Shown here piece after piece: positions 28,116 through 36,950 of a stretch of 64,000 nt of DNA (within the stretch, counting starts at the first letter, position 1; each line of letters opens with the position of its first letter). The DNA comes from Phaeovulum veldkampii DSM 11550 (GTDB lineage Bacteria > Pseudomonadota > Alphaproteobacteria > Rhodobacterales > Rhodobacteraceae). The stretch covers positions 18,917-82,916 of the forward strand of contig NZ_PZKF01000015.1 of the NCBI RefSeq assembly GCF_003034995.1, written 5' to 3'. The notes beneath the pieces are model-generated. The model was not told the DNA's origin, did not search any database, and was given only the letters and a program-made list of their open reading frames with translations. A program made the translations under genes and the position numbers.

Positions 28116-28900
28116 CAGGTTTGAACGCGGCAAGTCGTGGGGTTCTGATCGGCGCGGCGCGGCAGATCATGCAGGCCGCGCGCGATGTGCCGATGGACCA
28201 TTTCCGCAAAGCCCTTGCCGTCGAAGCCAAGGCCGACGAAAGCCCTGTCACCGCCGCCGACCGCGCGACCGAGGCGCGCCTGCGCGCCGAAATTTCCGCG
28301 CGGTTTCCCGACCATGGCATCTACGGCGAAGAATACGGCGCACACGGGATGGAGGCCGAATTTCTGTGGATCATCGACCCGATCGACGGCACCAAAAGCT
28401 TCATCTCGGGGCATCCGATGTGGGGGATGCTCCTGGGGCTGCTGTATCGGGGCGCGCCGGTTCTGGGCGTGGTGCAAATGCCCGCCTTGGGCGAAATCGC
28501 CTGGGGCGGGCCGAGGATCGGCGCGTTTCTGAACGGCGCCCCCATCGCCGCGCGGCAGGGCGTGGCGCTGGATCGGGCCTTTGTCTGCATCAACGAGATG
28601 CAGCGCATTTTCGTCAGCGACCGGGCCGCGCTGGAACGGCTGCTGCGCGTGGCCCGCTATGCCCGCCCGACGGCGGATTGCTATTCCTACGTTCAGCTTG
28701 CGGCGGGCTGGGTCGATGCCGTGGTCGATCACGGGCTGGAGCCTTATGATTATCTTCCCGTCCTGCCCCTGGTCGAGGCTGCGGGCTGCGTGATGACCGA
28801 CTGGCAGGGGCGCCCCTTGGATTTTCAGTCTGACGGGCGGGTGGTCGCGGCACCGCCCGCGCTGCATGCGGAACTTCTGGCGCAACTTGCGCCGGGCTGA
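28112..28900 (+). CDS. Inositol-monophosphatase family phosphatase (HisN-like)
   Basis: The protein has 262 residues with the metal-dependent phosphatase motifs: ADESPVTAADRATE, GEEYG, and WIIDPIDGTKSFISG for the two magnesium ions. The C-terminal motif is DHGLEPYDYLPVLPLVEAAG. The combination DPIDGTKSFISG resembles histidinol-phosphatases of the IMPase type as well as inositol monophosphatases. It is coupled to deoR (ATGA), so it more likely dephosphorylates a compound linked to the divergent operon than a histidine intermediate (inference). Confidence 0.88.
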   Translation: MTGLNAASRGVLIGAARQIMQAARDVPMDHFRKALAVEAKADESPVTAADRATEARLRAEISARFPDHGIYGEEYGAHGMEAEFLWIIDPIDGTKSFISGHPMWGMLLGLLYRGAPVLGVVQMPALGEIAWGGPRIGAFLNGAPIAARQGVALDRAFVCINEMQRIFVSDRAALERLLRVARYARPTADCYSYVQLAAGWVDAVVDHGLEPYDYLPVLPLVEAAGCVMTDWQGRPLDFQSDGRVVAAPPALHAELLAQLAPG

Positions 28901-28967
28901 CACGCGGCTTCTTTCCTGTCCGGCGGGCTGGGGCTAGAGTGGCCCCCAACAGACAAGGAGGGCGCCG

Positions 28968-29204
28968 ATGCGCTGTGTTTTCGTTCAATTCCGCTGTCAG
29001 CCGGGCAAGACCTATGCCGTGGCCGATGAAATCTATGACCGTGAGGTGGTGAGCGAGCTTTACTCCACCTCGGGCGAATACGACCTGATCGCAAAGGTCT
29101 ATATCCCCGAAGACGCCGATGTGGGCCACTGGCTGAACGAAAAACTGTTCGACATTCCGGGCATCAGCCGGACTCTGACCACGATGACTTTCAGGGCCTT
29201 CTGA
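28968..29204 (+). CDS. Stand-alone Lrp/AsnC ligand-binding (RAM) domain protein
   Basis: The 78-residue protein consists only of the alpha-beta RAM fold that normally follows the DNA-binding domain of Lrp/AsnC regulators: QFRCQPGKTYAVADEIYDRE, then STSGEYDLIAKVYIPEDADVG and IPGISRTLTTMTF. There is no helix-turn-helix. AAGGAGGGC precedes the ATG. Such single-domain proteins may bind amino acids or mix with full-length Lrp proteins; the role is not established. Confidence 0.88.
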   Translation: MRCVFVQFRCQPGKTYAVADEIYDREVVSELYSTSGEYDLIAKVYIPEDADVGHWLNEKLFDIPGISRTLTTMTFRAF

Positions 29205-29259
29205 TGTCGGTCGGGTGATCGTCGGCGGCAACATGCCCCTTTTCGGGCGCGGCCAAGGC

Positions 29260-30021
29260 TCAGGACCGGATCATGCGGAACGCAGCCGAGGCCGCCCAAC
29301 CCGCCGCCACCGCCAGCGCCAGCGACAACAGCCCGTATAACACCGGGTTTTCACGCAACAGCGCAAAGACCCAGCGTTCCAGCCCCACCTTGCGCACCTG
29401 AATCGCGGCCTGATGCATGTCGATCACCTTGCCCGCGCGGGTCAGGAAGATGCGGGCCTTGTAATCGCCCTCGACCAGATTGGCGGGCAGGGTGAAATCG
29501 GCGCGAAACAGCGTTCCCTCGACCAGCCGCACCCCGCGTTCGTTCACGGTATAAAGCCCTTGCGCCTTGCGGATGCGCAGCAGCGCCTCGGTGAAGGGGC
29601 GGGTATCGTCTACCCGCAGAGGCCCGGCAAAGGACCGCATCGCCAGCGGCAACGAAATGCGCTGGCGTTCGTCCTCCTCGGTAGACAGGATATTCGCCAG
29701 ACCGCCCGTGGTTGCCACAGCGTAAAAACTGGGCGCTGAGGCGACGGCGACGGAATCGGTGTTGATCCAGATGCCCGCCTCGCGGCTTTTGCGGCGGATC
29801 GTGACCGGCGCCGAGGGGCCTTCGATCGTCACGATCACATGCAGCGGCGGGCCAAAGGGAATCGGCGCATCGCGCTTGACCGCGCCATAAATCAGGATCT
29901 CGGACCCGTCAAAGCGTGCGGTGATACCGATATTGTCCTGGCTGAGGCCCGCCACCAGTTCCTCGGCCCGCACAGCGGGAGCCAGCAGCAACAGCAGTCC
30001 CAGCAGCGCCGCCCGGATCAT
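29260..30021 (-). CDS. TIGR02186 family exported membrane protein
   Basis: The protein has 253 residues, with an N-terminal signal peptide (ALLGLLLLLAPAVRA) and one C-terminal membrane helix (VLYGLLSLALAVAAGWAAS). Between them is a beta-rich periplasmic domain starting EELVAGLSQDNIGITARFDGSEILIYGAVK, characteristic of TIGR02186. Its start overlaps the end of the TSUP transporter gene by 4 nt. That pairing is widespread in alphaproteobacteria, so it is probably a partner of the transporter. Biochemical function unknown. Confidence 0.9.
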   Translation of the reverse strand: MIRAALLGLLLLLAPAVRAEELVAGLSQDNIGITARFDGSEILIYGAVKRDAPIPFGPPLHVIVTIEGPSAPVTIRRKSREAGIWINTDSVAVASAPSFYAVATTGGLANILSTEEDERQRISLPLAMRSFAGPLRVDDTRPFTEALLRIRKAQGLYTVNERGVRLVEGTLFRADFTLPANLVEGDYKARIFLTRAGKVIDMHQAAIQVRKVGLERWVFALLRENPVLYGLLSLALAVAAGWAASAAFRMIRS

Positions 30022-30932
30022 GGCCGCACCCCGGAATAAAGGGAATAGAGTTCGACCGGGCGCAACAGCAGGTCTGCGGTCAGCTTGGCGCAGACCGCCA
30101 GCACCAGCAGCGCCAGCAGAATGCGCAACTGCTCGGCGTTCAGCCGGTTGCCCAGCCGCGAGCCGATCTGCGCCCCGACAACACCGCCCAAAATCAGCAG
30201 CAACGCCAGCACGACGTCCACCGACTGGTTGGTGATGGCGTGCAGCATGGTGGTGAAGGCGCTCACAAAGATGATCTGAAACAGCGAGGTGCCGATCACA
30301 ACCTTGGTCGGCATCCCCAGCAGGTAGATCATCGCGGGCACCATGATAAAGCCGCCCCCCACCCCCATCACCGCCGCCAGCAAGCCGACCACAAGGCCCA
30401 CCATGATCGGCGGAATAACCGAGATATACAGCCCCGAAACCCGGAATTTCACCTTGAACGGCAGCCGCTGGATCCAGCTGTGCTGACGGCGCTGGGGCGG
30501 GCGGCCCCGGCTGGACCGGCGCAGCGCGCGCACGCCCTCTTGCAGCATCAACAGGCCCACAAGGCCCAGGAACACGACATAGGCCAGCTGCACCACAAGG
30601 TCGATCTGGCCCCGCGCCGACAGCGCGTTGAACAGCCAGATGCCCAGCCCCGAGCCGATCATCCCGCCCGCCAGCAGCACCAGCCCCATCGGGATATCGA
30701 CCGCCTTGCGTTTCAGATGTGCCAGCACACCCGACACCGACGATGCCACCACCTGATTGGACCCTGTCGCAACCGCCACCACCGGCGGAATGCCGATGAA
30801 GAACAAAAGCGGCGTGATCAGAAACCCACCACCCACCCCGAACAGCCCCGACAGCAACCCCACCACGCCACCCAACCCCAGCAGGAGATAGGCGTTGATC
30901 GAGACCTCGGCGATGGGGAGATAAATCTGCAT
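30018..30932 (-). CDS. TSUP family (TauE/SafE) anion exporter
   Basis: The 304-residue inner-membrane protein has about eight hydrophobic segments and two internally similar halves, each with the glycine motif of the family (GLFGVGGGFLITPLL and AVMGVGGGFIMVPAM). TSUP proteins move sulfite, sulfonates or other small anions. It is coupled to the TIGR02186 gene downstream. A basic loop (RRSSRGRPPQRRQ) separates the halves on the cytoplasmic side. Confidence 0.9.
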   Translation of the reverse strand: MQIYLPIAEVSINAYLLLGLGGVVGLLSGLFGVGGGFLITPLLFFIGIPPVVAVATGSNQVVASSVSGVLAHLKRKAVDIPMGLVLLAGGMIGSGLGIWLFNALSARGQIDLVVQLAYVVFLGLVGLLMLQEGVRALRRSSRGRPPQRRQHSWIQRLPFKVKFRVSGLYISVIPPIMVGLVVGLLAAVMGVGGGFIMVPAMIYLLGMPTKVVIGTSLFQIIFVSAFTTMLHAITNQSVDVVLALLLILGGVVGAQIGSRLGNRLNAEQLRILLALLVLAVCAKLTADLLLRPVELYSLYSGVRP

Positions 30933-31012
30933 CGGTTTGCGTTTCTGCGGCGGTTGCGGGGGCGCCAGCGGCGCGGCGACGGGGCGGTGAAACGGTGCAG
31001 CAATCGGGCAGG

Positions 31013-31816
31013 TCAGATGCTGCGCAAATATCGTCGCAGCACACGTTCCAGCTTTTCGGCGCCCAGGGGCGCCATGGCTTTGGTGTGTTCGTGGCTGATC
31101 GCCTCGGACGACAGCCCAGCCCCCATGTTGGTGATGACCGAAACCGCCGCCACCTTCAGCCCCAGAAACCGGGCCAGGATCACCTCGGGCACGGTAGACA
31201 TGCCCACCGCATCGGCACCCAGAATCCGCGCAGCGCGAATTTCAGCCGGGGTTTCAAACGATGGGCCGGAAAACCAGCCATAGACCCCCTCTGGCAGGTC
31301 AACGCCCTCGGCCTTGGCGGCATCGGCCAGTGCGGCGCGCAGGGCCGGATCATGCGCCTCGGTCATTGGCACAAAGCGCGCCTCGGACGGCTCGCCGATC
31401 AGCGGGTTCAGCCCGGTAAAGGCGATATGGTCCGACAGCATCATCAGCCCGCCGGGGGGAATGTCATCGCGCAGACTGCCCGCGGCGTTGGTCACGATCA
31501 CCCGGTCGCAGCCCAGCCGCCGCAGCACCTCCAGCGGCAGGCGCATCGCATCGGCGCGGCCATGTTCGTAATAATGCGACCGCCCACCGAACACCGCCAC
31601 GCGCGCGCCCTCCAGCGTGCCTACCATCAGCCGCGGGTTGTGGCCCGAAACACCGGCATGGGGAAAGCCGGGCAGGTCGTGATAATCAATCGCCACCCCC
31701 TCGACCGCATAGGCCAGATGACCCAGCCCCGAGCCAAGGATCAACCCCACCAGCGGCGGGGCGTTGCCTGCCTGTTCGCGAATCAGCGCGACAAGGGCCT
31801 CAGCGTTCCTTGACAT
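31013..31816 (-). CDS. punA: Purine-nucleoside phosphorylase (trimeric, class I)
   Basis: Cleaves purine nucleosides with phosphate to base and ribose-1-phosphate. The 267-residue protein has the phosphate-binding LGSGLGHLA, HNPRLMVGTLEG, GGRSHYYEHG, VTNAAGSL and the C-terminal TNMGAG of the trimeric class. The ATG at 31816 is chosen to fit the family and lies inside the end of the upstream permease gene. It is last in an operon with a BMP-type ABC transporter, which supports a role in using imported purine nucleosides. Confidence 0.94.
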   Translation of the reverse strand: MSRNAEALVALIREQAGNAPPLVGLILGSGLGHLAYAVEGVAIDYHDLPGFPHAGVSGHNPRLMVGTLEGARVAVFGGRSHYYEHGRADAMRLPLEVLRRLGCDRVIVTNAAGSLRDDIPPGGLMMLSDHIAFTGLNPLIGEPSEARFVPMTEAHDPALRAALADAAKAEGVDLPEGVYGWFSGPSFETPAEIRAARILGADAVGMSTVPEVILARFLGLKVAAVSVITNMGAGLSSEAISHEHTKAMAPLGAEKLERVLRRYLRSI

Positions 31817-32768
31817 AGGGCTCTCCTCCGGCGCGGGGGGGGATCGCCTTGCCGACAAAACCGGCAAGGATGATCACGGTCAGAACATAGGGCAGCGCCT
31901 GCATCGCCTGCACGGGGATGACGACGCCGCCAAGGTCGATGTTCTGATAGCGGTTTGCAACCGCCTCCAACAGACCAAACAGCATCGTGGCCCCCAAGGC
32001 CGGAACCGGGCGCCATTTGGCAAAGATCAGCGCGGCCAGCGCGATGAACCCGCGCCCCGCCGTCATTTCCTTGACAAAGCCCGCCGACAGGCCGGTGGCC
32101 AGATAGGCACCCGCGATGCCGGTCAGCAACCCGGCGATGGCCACTGCTGCATAGCGCAGCCGCGTGACCGATATGCCCGCCGTATCGACCGCCGCAGGAT
32201 TTTCGCCCACCGCCCGCAACCGCAGCCCGAAGCGGGTGCGAAACAGCAGCCACCAACTGATCGGCACCGCCGCAAAAGCCACATAGACCAGCGCCGTATG
32301 GCCCGAGATCAGTTCATAATAGACCGGGCCGATCACCGGCACATCGCGCAAACTGTCGGCAAAGGGCAGGACGATCGGCTGAAACCGCCCCTCGCCCGAC
32401 AGCGCCGGGGTGCGGCCGCCCAGGGCGAACCACTTTTGCCCGATCAGCACCGTCAGCCCCGAGGCCAGAAAGTTGATCGCCACGCCCGAGATAAGCTGAT
32501 TGCCGCGGAAGGTGATCGAGGCCAGCCCATGCACCACCGCCAGCGACATCGCCCCCGCGATCCCGGCGATCAGCCCCAGCCAGACCGACCCGGTCACGAA
32601 AGCCACCGCGCCGGAAAAGAAGGCAGCCATCAGCATCTTGCCCTCAAGCCCGATGTCAAAGATGCCCGCACGTTCCGAATACAGCCCCGCCAGACAGGCC
32701 AGCAGCAGCGGTGTGCCCAGCCGCACGGTCGAATCCAGGATCTGCAAGGCCGTCATCAGATCCATCAC
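31800..32768 (-). CDS. Nucleoside-type ABC transporter permease (second subunit)
   Basis: The 322-residue permease has 8-10 hydrophobic segments of the BPD_transp_2 family (LLLACLAGLYSERAGIFDIGLEGKMLM, and NPAAVDTAGISVTRLRY). These features match the smaller of the two permeases in BMP-type nucleoside importers. It overlaps the other permease gene by 4 nt upstream and the phosphorylase gene downstream. Confidence 0.92.
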   Translation of the reverse strand: MMDLMTALQILDSTVRLGTPLLLACLAGLYSERAGIFDIGLEGKMLMAAFFSGAVAFVTGSVWLGLIAGIAGAMSLAVVHGLASITFRGNQLISGVAINFLASGLTVLIGQKWFALGGRTPALSGEGRFQPIVLPFADSLRDVPVIGPVYYELISGHTALVYVAFAAVPISWWLLFRTRFGLRLRAVGENPAAVDTAGISVTRLRYAAVAIAGLLTGIAGAYLATGLSAGFVKEMTAGRGFIALAALIFAKWRPVPALGATMLFGLLEAVANRYQNIDLGGVVIPVQAMQALPYVLTVIILAGFVGKAIPPRAGGEPYVKER

Positions 32769-33856
32769 GCTGCCCCCCGGCCGCGGAACAGCCGCTCCAC
32801 CGGCATTCTCACCATATTGTCCAGCGCTCCGGTGAACAGGATCACCAGCGCCTGAATCACGGTAATCAGCTCGCGCGGGATCGTCGTCCAGAGCGCAAGC
32901 TCGGCGCCGCCCTGATAGAGAAACCCGAACAACAGCGCCGCCAGCAGAACACCGACCGGATGGCTGCGACCCATCAGCGCCACCGCGATGCCGATGAAGC
33001 CCGCCCCCTCGACCGAGTTCAGCACCAGCCGCTCGGCCTCGCCCATCACGTTGTTGATCGCCATCAACCCCGCCAGCGCGCCCGAGATCAGCATGGCATA
33101 CATGGTGATCCGCACCGGGTTGATGCCAGCATAGCGGGCCGCGCCCTCGGATTTGCCAAAGGCGCGAATCTGATAGCCCAGCCGCGTGTGCCAGATGATC
33201 GCCCAGACCAGAACGCAGCAGGCCAGCGCGATGAAAAAGGTGATATTGGCGGGCGTATTCCGGCCCCAGGCGATGCCAAGGGCCGCTGCCATGTCGTGCA
33301 GCGTGGGCAGGCTGGCGCCCGGTGGAAACCGCGCCGTGGCCGGGTCCATGCTGCCGACCGGGCGCAGCACGTTGACCAGCACATAGTTAAGCACCGATGC
33401 GCCGATGAAATTGAACATGATCGTGGTGATCACGATATGGCTGCCCCGCCTGGCCTGAAGCCACGCCGGAACCGCCGCCCACAGCGCGCCAAAGGCCGCG
33501 GCCCCCAGCACCGCGGCAGGCAGCGCCAGCCCCCAATGTGGCCAAGGCAGCGCCAGACAGACCAGCGCAACGCCAAGGCCCCCCAGTGTGGCCTGACCCT
33601 CGCCGCCGATGTTGAACAGGCTGGCGTGAAACGCCACCGCCACCGCCAACCCGGTAAAGATGAAGTTGGTAGCGTAATACAGCGTAAAGCCCCAGCCATA
33701 GCTTGACCCCAGCGCGCCGTTGACCATCAGCTTCAGCGCCTCCCACGGGTTTTCCCCGATGGCCAGGATCACAAGGCCGGAAATGACAAAGGCCAGCGCA
33801 AGGCTGATCACAGGAACCAGCACGACATCGGCCCATTTCGGAATCCGCTCGCTCAT
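32765..33856 (-). CDS. Nucleoside-type ABC transporter permease (first subunit)
   Basis: The 363-residue BPD_transp_2 permease has FTGLAVAVAFHASLFNIGGEGQATLGGLG, the conserved NIGGEGQ segment of BMP-type importers, and a later QIRAFGKSEGAARYAGIN loop that contacts the ATPase. It overlaps both neighbours by 4 nt. Confidence 0.92.
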   Translation of the reverse strand: MSERIPKWADVVLVPVISLALAFVISGLVILAIGENPWEALKLMVNGALGSSYGWGFTLYYATNFIFTGLAVAVAFHASLFNIGGEGQATLGGLGVALVCLALPWPHWGLALPAAVLGAAAFGALWAAVPAWLQARRGSHIVITTIMFNFIGASVLNYVLVNVLRPVGSMDPATARFPPGASLPTLHDMAAALGIAWGRNTPANITFFIALACCVLVWAIIWHTRLGYQIRAFGKSEGAARYAGINPVRITMYAMLISGALAGLMAINNVMGEAERLVLNSVEGAGFIGIAVALMGRSHPVGVLLAALLFGFLYQGGAELALWTTIPRELITVIQALVILFTGALDNMVRMPVERLFRGRGAA

Positions 33857-35409
33857 GCCGCCACCCCCGCCATCAACAGGCCCAGTTCGCGCTCATTGGT
33901 CTGGTCAGGCAGCCGCTCGCCCATGATGCGGCCATCGAACATCACCACGATCCGGTCCGACAGGCTGAGGATTTCCTCCAGTTCGACACTGACCATCAGC
34001 ACCGCCTTGCCAGCATCGCGCAGCGCCACCAGCCGCTTGTGGATAAATTCGATCGCGCCGATATCCACCCCGCGCGTCGGCTGCCCCACCAGCAACAGAT
34101 CGGGGTTGCGCTCGATCTCGCGCGCCAGAACGATTTTCTGCTGATTGCCGCCCGAGAAGCTTTTGGCCGCCAGCGTCGCGGTCGGCGGGCGCACATCGAA
34201 CCGCTCCATCTTGGCCTGCGCATCGGCCTGCATCGCGGCATTATCCATGAACAGCGCGTTCTTCTGGTATTCAGGCGCGTTGTGATAGCCGAAGGCGCAG
34301 TTTTCCCAAGCGGTGAAATCCATGATCAGGCCCAGCGCCTGCCGGTCTTCGGGCACATGGGCGATACCGCGGGCGCGCCGGGTCTGGCCGTCTGACCGGC
34401 GGCCGGTCAGGTCGATGTCGTCGCCGTTCACCCGCACCCGGCCCGTGGCGCGCTGAAACCCGCCCAGCACTTTCAGCAGTTCAGACTGGCCGTTGCCCGC
34501 CACCCCGGCCACCCCCAGAATCTCGCCCGCCCGCACCGTCAGCCCGATGCCGCGCAGCCGTTCGATGCCCGCGGCATCGACCACCCGCAGGTTTTCCACC
34601 TCCAGCACGTTGCGGCCGGGGTTGGCCGGACCTTTAGGCACATGCAACAGCACCTTGCGACCCACCATCCGCTCGGCCAGTTCTTCGGGGCTGGTGCTGG
34701 CAGTTTTCAGCGTTGCCACCATTTCGCCCCGGCGCATGACCGAAACGGCGTCGGTGATCTCCATGATCTCGCGCAGCTTGTGGGTGATCAGGATGATCGT
34801 CTTGCCCTGATCGCGCAGGCTGGCCAGGATGCGGAACAGGTGATCCGCCTCGTCCGGGGTCAGCACCCCGGTGGGTTCATCCAGAATCAGAATGTCGGCC
34901 TGCCGATACAGCGCCTTGAGAATTTCGACCCTCTGCTGATGGCCAACCGACAGATCTTCGATGGCGGCGTCGGGGTCTACGTCCAGTTCGTATTCGCGGG
35001 CCAGATCGCCCAGCACGCGCCGCGCCTTGTTCAGCGAGGGGCGCAAAAGCGCACCCTCCTCCACACCCAGAATGACATTTTCCAGAACGGTGAAATTCTG
35101 CACCAGTTTGAAATGCTGAAACACCATCCCGATGCCAGCCCGGATCGCGGCCTGACTGTCGGGGATCTGCACAGGCCGCCCGCCGATCAGGATTTCGCCC
35201 GCGTCGGCGCGGTAAAACCCGTAAAGAATCGACATCAGCGTGGATTTTCCCGCGCCGTTTTCCCCCACAATGCCGTGGATCGTGCCGCGCTCGACACGGA
35301 TCGAAATATCCTTGTTCGCCTGCACCGGCCCGAAAGCCTTGGAGATGGCGCGAAGTTCAATGGCCGGGGCGGCAGTTGCCTGCCGCTCCGTCTGTTGGCG
35401 CGCACCCAT
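33853..35409 (-). CDS. Nucleoside-type ABC transporter ATP-binding protein, two ABC domains
   Basis: The 518-residue protein has two nucleotide-binding domains in a row. The first has GENGAGKST, LSVGHQQRVEILKAL and LILDEPTGVL. The second has GVAGNGQSEL in place of a full Walker A, FSGGNQQKIVLAREI, and the degenerate LLLVGQPTRGVD Walker B. This asymmetry is typical of sugar and nucleoside importers. It is coupled to the permeases and lies 6 nt after the binding-protein gene. Confidence 0.94.
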   Translation of the reverse strand: MGARQQTERQATAAPAIELRAISKAFGPVQANKDISIRVERGTIHGIVGENGAGKSTLMSILYGFYRADAGEILIGGRPVQIPDSQAAIRAGIGMVFQHFKLVQNFTVLENVILGVEEGALLRPSLNKARRVLGDLAREYELDVDPDAAIEDLSVGHQQRVEILKALYRQADILILDEPTGVLTPDEADHLFRILASLRDQGKTIILITHKLREIMEITDAVSVMRRGEMVATLKTASTSPEELAERMVGRKVLLHVPKGPANPGRNVLEVENLRVVDAAGIERLRGIGLTVRAGEILGVAGVAGNGQSELLKVLGGFQRATGRVRVNGDDIDLTGRRSDGQTRRARGIAHVPEDRQALGLIMDFTAWENCAFGYHNAPEYQKNALFMDNAAMQADAQAKMERFDVRPPTATLAAKSFSGGNQQKIVLAREIERNPDLLLVGQPTRGVDIGAIEFIHKRLVALRDAGKAVLMVSVELEEILSLSDRIVVMFDGRIMGERLPDQTNERELGLLMAGVAA

Positions 35410-35415
35410 GGCCGG

Positions 35416-36405
35416 TCAGTTCACCGGGCAGGTGTTGTCGGTCATGTAGTCATGCACCGTGACCTCGCCCGCCACGATCCTGGCGGCGGCGGCATCGACA
35501 GCGGCCTTCATCTCTGGCGTGACAAGGGCTGCGTTGTGTTCATCCAGCGCGTATCCGACACCATCCTTGGCCAGATCCATGGCGATCATGCCGGTTTCCA
35601 GTGCGGCACCGGCGGTGAACGCCTCGTAGACCGAAATGTCCACCCGCTTGATCATCGAGGTCAGCACCTTGCCGGGGTGCAGGTGGTTCTGGTTGCTGTC
35701 CACCCCGATCGACAGGATGCCCTCATCCGTCGCCGCTTGCAGCACGCCAAGCCCGGTAGAACCGGCGGCGGCATAGATCACATCAGCGCCTTGAGCGATC
35801 TGGGCCTTGGCCAGTTCGCCGCCCTTCACCGGGTCGGCCCAGGCAGCGGGGGTGGTGCCGGTCATGTTCTGGATCACCTTCACCTCGGGGTTGGCCGCCT
35901 TGGCGCCCTGCACATACCCGCAGGCGAATTTGCGGATCAACGGAATGTCCATCCCGCCGACAAAACCCACTGTCCCGGTTTTTGAGGCCATCGCGGCCAT
36001 CATGCCGACCAGATACGACCCCTGTTCCTCGTGGAACACGACCGACCGCACGTTGGGCTGATCGACCACCGCGTCGATGATGGCGAATTTGGTGTCGGGG
36101 TAGTCGGGCGCGATCGTGTTCAGCACATCGCCAAAGGCAAAGCCCGTCATCACGATCGGATTGGCGCCGGTTTCGGCCAGACGGCGCAGCGCCTGTTCGC
36201 GCTGCGCCTCGGACTGCATCTCCAGTTCCTTGTAGCTGCCGCCGGTTTCGGCCTTCCAGCGTTGCGCGCCATTGAAGGCCGCCTCGTTGAACGACTTGTC
36301 GAACTTGCCGCCGAGATCGAAGATCAGCGCCGGATCGGCAAGCGCGCCGCCCGCGGTCAGCGCCAGCGTGGCGGCTGCGCCAAGGAGGTGTGTCATGACA
36401 GGCAT
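35416..36405 (-). CDS. BMP-family nucleoside-binding protein
   Basis: The 329-residue periplasmic protein has a signal peptide (LLGAAATLALTAGGALA). The BMP fold is shown by DLGGKFDKSFNEAAFNGAQRW, GSYLVGMMAA, TVGFVGGMDIPLIRKFACGY and GVDSNQNHLHPGKVLTSMIK. There is no lipobox cysteine, so it is probably soluble. It is first in the five-gene operon ending in purine nucleoside phosphorylase. The ATG at 36405 was chosen because it begins the signal peptide after a GGGAGA site. Confidence 0.94.
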   Translation of the reverse strand: MPVMTHLLGAAATLALTAGGALADPALIFDLGGKFDKSFNEAAFNGAQRWKAETGGSYKELEMQSEAQREQALRRLAETGANPIVMTGFAFGDVLNTIAPDYPDTKFAIIDAVVDQPNVRSVVFHEEQGSYLVGMMAAMASKTGTVGFVGGMDIPLIRKFACGYVQGAKAANPEVKVIQNMTGTTPAAWADPVKGGELAKAQIAQGADVIYAAAGSTGLGVLQAATDEGILSIGVDSNQNHLHPGKVLTSMIKRVDISVYEAFTAGAALETGMIAMDLAKDGVGYALDEHNAALVTPEMKAAVDAAAARIVAGEVTVHDYMTDNTCPVN

Positions 36406-36524
36406 AGGTTTCTCCCGGTCTGTTGCGGCATTCTTCGGGCGAATGCCTTTGGGCGGGCCAAGCGCCCGCATTGCAAAGGATTAGGGCCGGGAACGCCGGG
36501 CCGGTCAAGCGCGATCTACGCCTG

Positions 36525-36950
36525 TCACAGCGTCGTGGCAGGCAGGTCAAGCGTCAGGATCAGCGCATCCTCGGCACCACCCTCGGGGCGGCGGTAATAG
36601 CCACGGCGCAGCCCGGCCTCGGCCCACCCCGCAGTCGCATAAAGCGCGCGCGCCGGGGCATTGGCAGCCGACACCTCCAGAAACGCGGTTTCGGCGCTGC
36701 GCGCCATCGCCTCGGCTTGAAAGCGCGCCAGCAGGCGGCGGGCAGTGCCCTGCCGCCGCGCCACGGGGGCTACGGCAAGCGTCAACAACTCGGCCTCGCC
36801 TGCCACCACACGCCCCAGAAGAAAGCCCTGCGATTCGGTCAAAAGGAATGTATCGGCGCGGCCGGTCAGGGCCACAAATTCAGCCGCCGACCAGGGCCGG
36901 GGGGTGAGAAAGCAGACGGCGTGCAGCGCGGCCAGATCGGCGGGCGTCAC
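36525..36950 (-). CDS. rimI: Ribosomal-protein-alanine N-acetyltransferase (RimI-like GNAT)
   Basis: The 141-residue GNAT acetyltransferase has a variant of the acetyl-CoA loop motif (V-A-R-R-Q-G-T-A-R-R-L-L) and the conserved EVSAANAPARALYATAGWAEAGLRRGYYR. It starts with GTG overlapping the tsaB stop by 4 nt. The tsaB-rimI order is common in bacteria and supports S18 N-terminal acetylation as the role. Side activities on other proteins cannot be excluded. Confidence 0.88.
   Translation of the reverse strand: MTPADLAALHAVCFLTPRPWSAAEFVALTGRADTFLLTESQGFLLGRVVAGEAELLTLAVAPVARRQGTARRLLARFQAEAMARSAETAFLEVSAANAPARALYATAGWAEAGLRRGYYRRPEGGAEDALILTLDLPATTL

Noticed and set aside
30021..31044. Extension of the TIGR02186 frame upstream of 30021 through the TSUP gene
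   Set aside because: The frame is open by chance; the signal peptide at 30021 and the 4-nt coupling with TSUP mark the real start.
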